Assembly: GCA_947462335.1 (NCBI GenBank)
Contig: OX381707.1
Span: 79,260,610 to 79,324,609, forward strand
Source: Harmothoe impar
Lineage: Eukaryota > Annelida > Polychaeta > Phyllodocida > Polynoidae
Reading direction: 5' to 3'
DNA: 64,000 nucleotides
The notes beneath the pieces are model-generated. The model was not told where the DNA came from and did no database searches. It saw only the letters and a list, made by a program, of their open reading frames with translations. This document shows, one piece after another, positions 61,411 through 64,000 of the stretch; the first letter of the stretch is position 1; each line of letters begins with the position of its first letter. A program made the position numbers and the translations under genes.

Positions 61411-63409
61411 ATTATTGCACTTTGCCATCCTTAAAGGGTTAAGCTGTGGCTTTGCTGCACATAATTTGTATCTGTCATGTACCCACCCTTAGTCCTCCCT
61501 ACTGCAGCCCTGGGTGTAGCCTCAGGTTCTCAGGTGTCACAGGTAAGGTACAGGTAACTGGTGCCTGGGACACACCCTGCATGTCATAGAGGAGGTGATT
61601 AAGTCGGCTGAACCTGGTACAATGTGTCCTAGTTACCAGCCTTTGTCGTCTACAGATCATGTCTCAACCAACCTGCTCTGTCCCTTTAATAACCCTCCAT
61701 TCCTGGCCTACTTTAGGACATTGAGATGCTCCAGAGTCATACTACTGCTCAGGAGTTCTCATCAGGCTCATGTAGGGATGTCATCGATACTCACTAAATC
61801 GACAAATCGTTGTTCTTAAAATGATGATATAAATCGAATTGACATTTCTGTTATATGGATATATATGATCAGCTGAATTTCAGCTTTCTAACATTGAAAG
61901 AATTTCTCAGATATTCCTATTAGAGGTCAGGCTATGGTAATTTAAGCAATATGTGACAAATCTGCAGGAAAATGGGCTTGTAATCGGGACATTCCAGATC
62001 TAATACGACAAAGATAGCATACTTATATATCTATATAGACATAGACTGAGAGCCTGGTCCTCTGTGAAATTCTGTCTACCGCATGTATTATCATCATTGA
62101 CTGTAAAATTTAAGTGTTTCTTTTTTTTGGGGGGGGGGATATAACTTATCCAAATATCGACATATGTCGGAATATCGGGACCAAATATCGTGATAATCGG
62201 AATCAGAAAAAACTGGATGTCAATGACATCCCTAGGCTCATGGTGCTCATGAAGCTTCTATCCTGACCATGGTGGAGCCGTCATCACAATACACTCCTAT
62301 CTGACCCTGTGCTATGAGCTGCTCATTGAATTAAAGGAAACAGCTCCCTGGTGGGCATGCTGTAACTGTGTGGGACACTGTTAGGCACTGTGTGGTACAT
62401 CATTAAGCCTTCTCAGCTCACCTGACCCGGCTTACTTCTAAGTGCTGCAGGTCACAAACACCTGTGGGGGGTAATGTGTGAGTAGCTTGTGTGGTGCTGA
62501 GTGAGTTTAGTTACGGCTTGTAACTCTCAGTATGACGCAAGGGCTGTCTGAGAGTTACAGAGAGAAGGGTCAGTTTTCTACTGGTTTTGCCTATCACTAA
62601 CGATCTTGTAGATTTCTACACCCTGTCAAGACAGCCTATGAGTGGTTGTTATGCTACTAGGGCCTTAATTGGACGAAGTGAAATGTACAACCTGGTAATT
62701 ATAGTCATGTCTAGACCAATCAAAAGGTTGAATCCATGCTGTAAAGAGTTTATACCTGCACAGACTACCCTCTACAAAGCGATCGTATGCATAGACATGA
62801 ATAACCAATTGCAAATTCTAAAAACATAGCAGCGTAGAGGACAGTTATAAGAACCCCCCTTTGTAATTTCAGCCCAGAAATCTGTTTATTAAGCCCCGGG
62901 GAGTGCAAATCAAACCAACCTTGCATTTGGGCTTAATTTCCAGTGAATTTTAGACACTAAACTTCTATACCCACCGCAGTGAGCTGCGGCCTGGGTATTG
63001 CGGGCTATACTAAGTGAGTTAGACTCTGTTCTGATGGATGCATCCCAGGTCTCTGTAACACATTTGGTCCATATAGTGCTTCGATGCAATGAATGGAACC
63101 CTGGTACACTTGGGTAATATTTAAATTCTATATGCACTAATACGCTATGCAGCTCCTAAAGTGTATGCATTTATTTCATGGTGAATACGGCACTCCCATT
63201 GACTTAACCAAGAATGGCATCCAGTCGTCATGAATCAGAGATTATATCCCCAAAAGGCCAGCAGCTTGCGCCTGTCAAACACACATTGACCAGACACAGC
63301 TCCCCTTATCTTCCACAGGTTGGTAAAGTCAAGAGCCCTGGTTGGAGGAGACCAGGAGCGGTCTCAGAACCTGATCCCTTAGCGTTAAGTCCGGAAAGAT
63401 GTGCTTTGT
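61411..63409. other. intergenic DNA, no gene seen
   Basis: A TATCGA/AATCG-rich stretch (61780-62230) surrounds a poly-G run at about 62131. No coding signal is seen. Confidence 0.45.
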
Positions 63410-63790
63410 CTTAGTCAATAAGAAGGTTGGTGTTCCTGTCACATTGGGGAAATTTACAGTGCCTTAGACCCTGGCCTTCCCTTTTGAGAGCATTGTTTTA
63501 TATTAAAACTGTAGATATTTGATGTATCGAGAATAAGCTATAAGCCATCAATTCCAGCCTTGTATGGCATATTTACAGTACCAAACACCCTGCCTACCTT
63601 CTCAAACACAAAGGCTCAATACTCCCATGCAAACACACCTGCCATCTTATTGAATCTGTACATATTTGATGTATCTAGAATGAGTCTCAGTGAGCGTGCT
63701 CCATGGGAACTTCCGCTGGTTGAAGTCATCAATTCCTTCCAGGTGGCAGCACAAGAAAAAAAGACAAAGTCAAAGGCTCAGCAGGCCCTC
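63410..63790 (+). repeat. dispersed repeat shared with 46250-46620
   Basis: GGCATATTTACAGTACCAAA, TGCAAACACACCTGCC, TTTGATGTATCTAGAATG and CATCAATTCCTTCCAGGTGG follow in the same order as at 46370-46560. Confidence 0.65.
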
Positions 63791-64000
63791 AAGGTTCCAG
63801 GTCTCAACATCGACGGTTGGGAGGGAGTTACATGAGAAGGATGTGATGGCACACCAAAATGTAATGTTTCTGATGTCATGGAATCAGTTATGATTCAATT
63901 ATGATAAATTCGGCAACCATCAAATATCACGACAAATATCAATTCAAATATAATCAAATGATGACTGCTTGATGCTGATTTCATTAAACAATTGTTTTAT

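Overview
The window looks like nuclear DNA of a marine invertebrate animal. It has split genes with GT-AG introns, an endogenous GH9 cellulase with a signal peptide, a Ty3/gypsy LTR retroelement and a dense layer of short inverted-repeat (MITE-like) insertions in AT-rich intergenic DNA. Amphioxus is my best guess, but a mollusc or another invertebrate cannot be excluded from sequence alone.

Positions 1-9485 are one GC-richer LTR retroelement read on the minus strand. In sense order it has a 523-bp LTR (8963-9485) with TATA box and polyadenylation signal, a primer site matching the 3' end of tRNA-His, gag, a zinc-knuckle segment, protease-reverse transcriptase, RNase H-integrase with an AT-hook tail, a short orphan frame and a CpG-rich spacer. 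Last comes a third long open frame (ORF3, at least 663 codons) that runs off the left edge. Gag-pol carries one in-frame stop and several frame breaks, while ORF3 is unbroken. The 5-mer TTCGA is strongly over-represented along the whole element and rare elsewhere in the window.

Positions 9486-30239 hold no host gene that I can support. They contain minisatellites, fold-back elements, several MITE families (one with 17-bp iteron-like repeats and 4-bp target duplications), an integrase fossil and old paralogous segments. Some of these paralogues show the empty insertion site.

Two host genes lie in the middle, divergently arranged. On the minus strand a two-exon gene (31922-30240) encodes a 382-residue type II membrane glycosyltransferase-like protein. 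On the plus strand a ten-exon gene (33842-40995) encodes a complete 457-residue secreted GH9 endoglucanase. Its first intron contains a near-perfect 170-bp inverted repeat with two tRNA-Met-like sequences facing each other.

Positions 40996-64000 are intergenic. They include a long dispersed non-coding repeat (about 42.6-43.9 kb and 58.4-61.0 kb, with a fragment near 52 kb), a CCAAT/CACGTG/TGACCT-rich tandem array at 44.4-44.7 kb, two pogo-like repeats, microsatellites and otherwise unremarkable AT-rich DNA. All coordinates were read by eye, so repeat edges may be off by a few bases.
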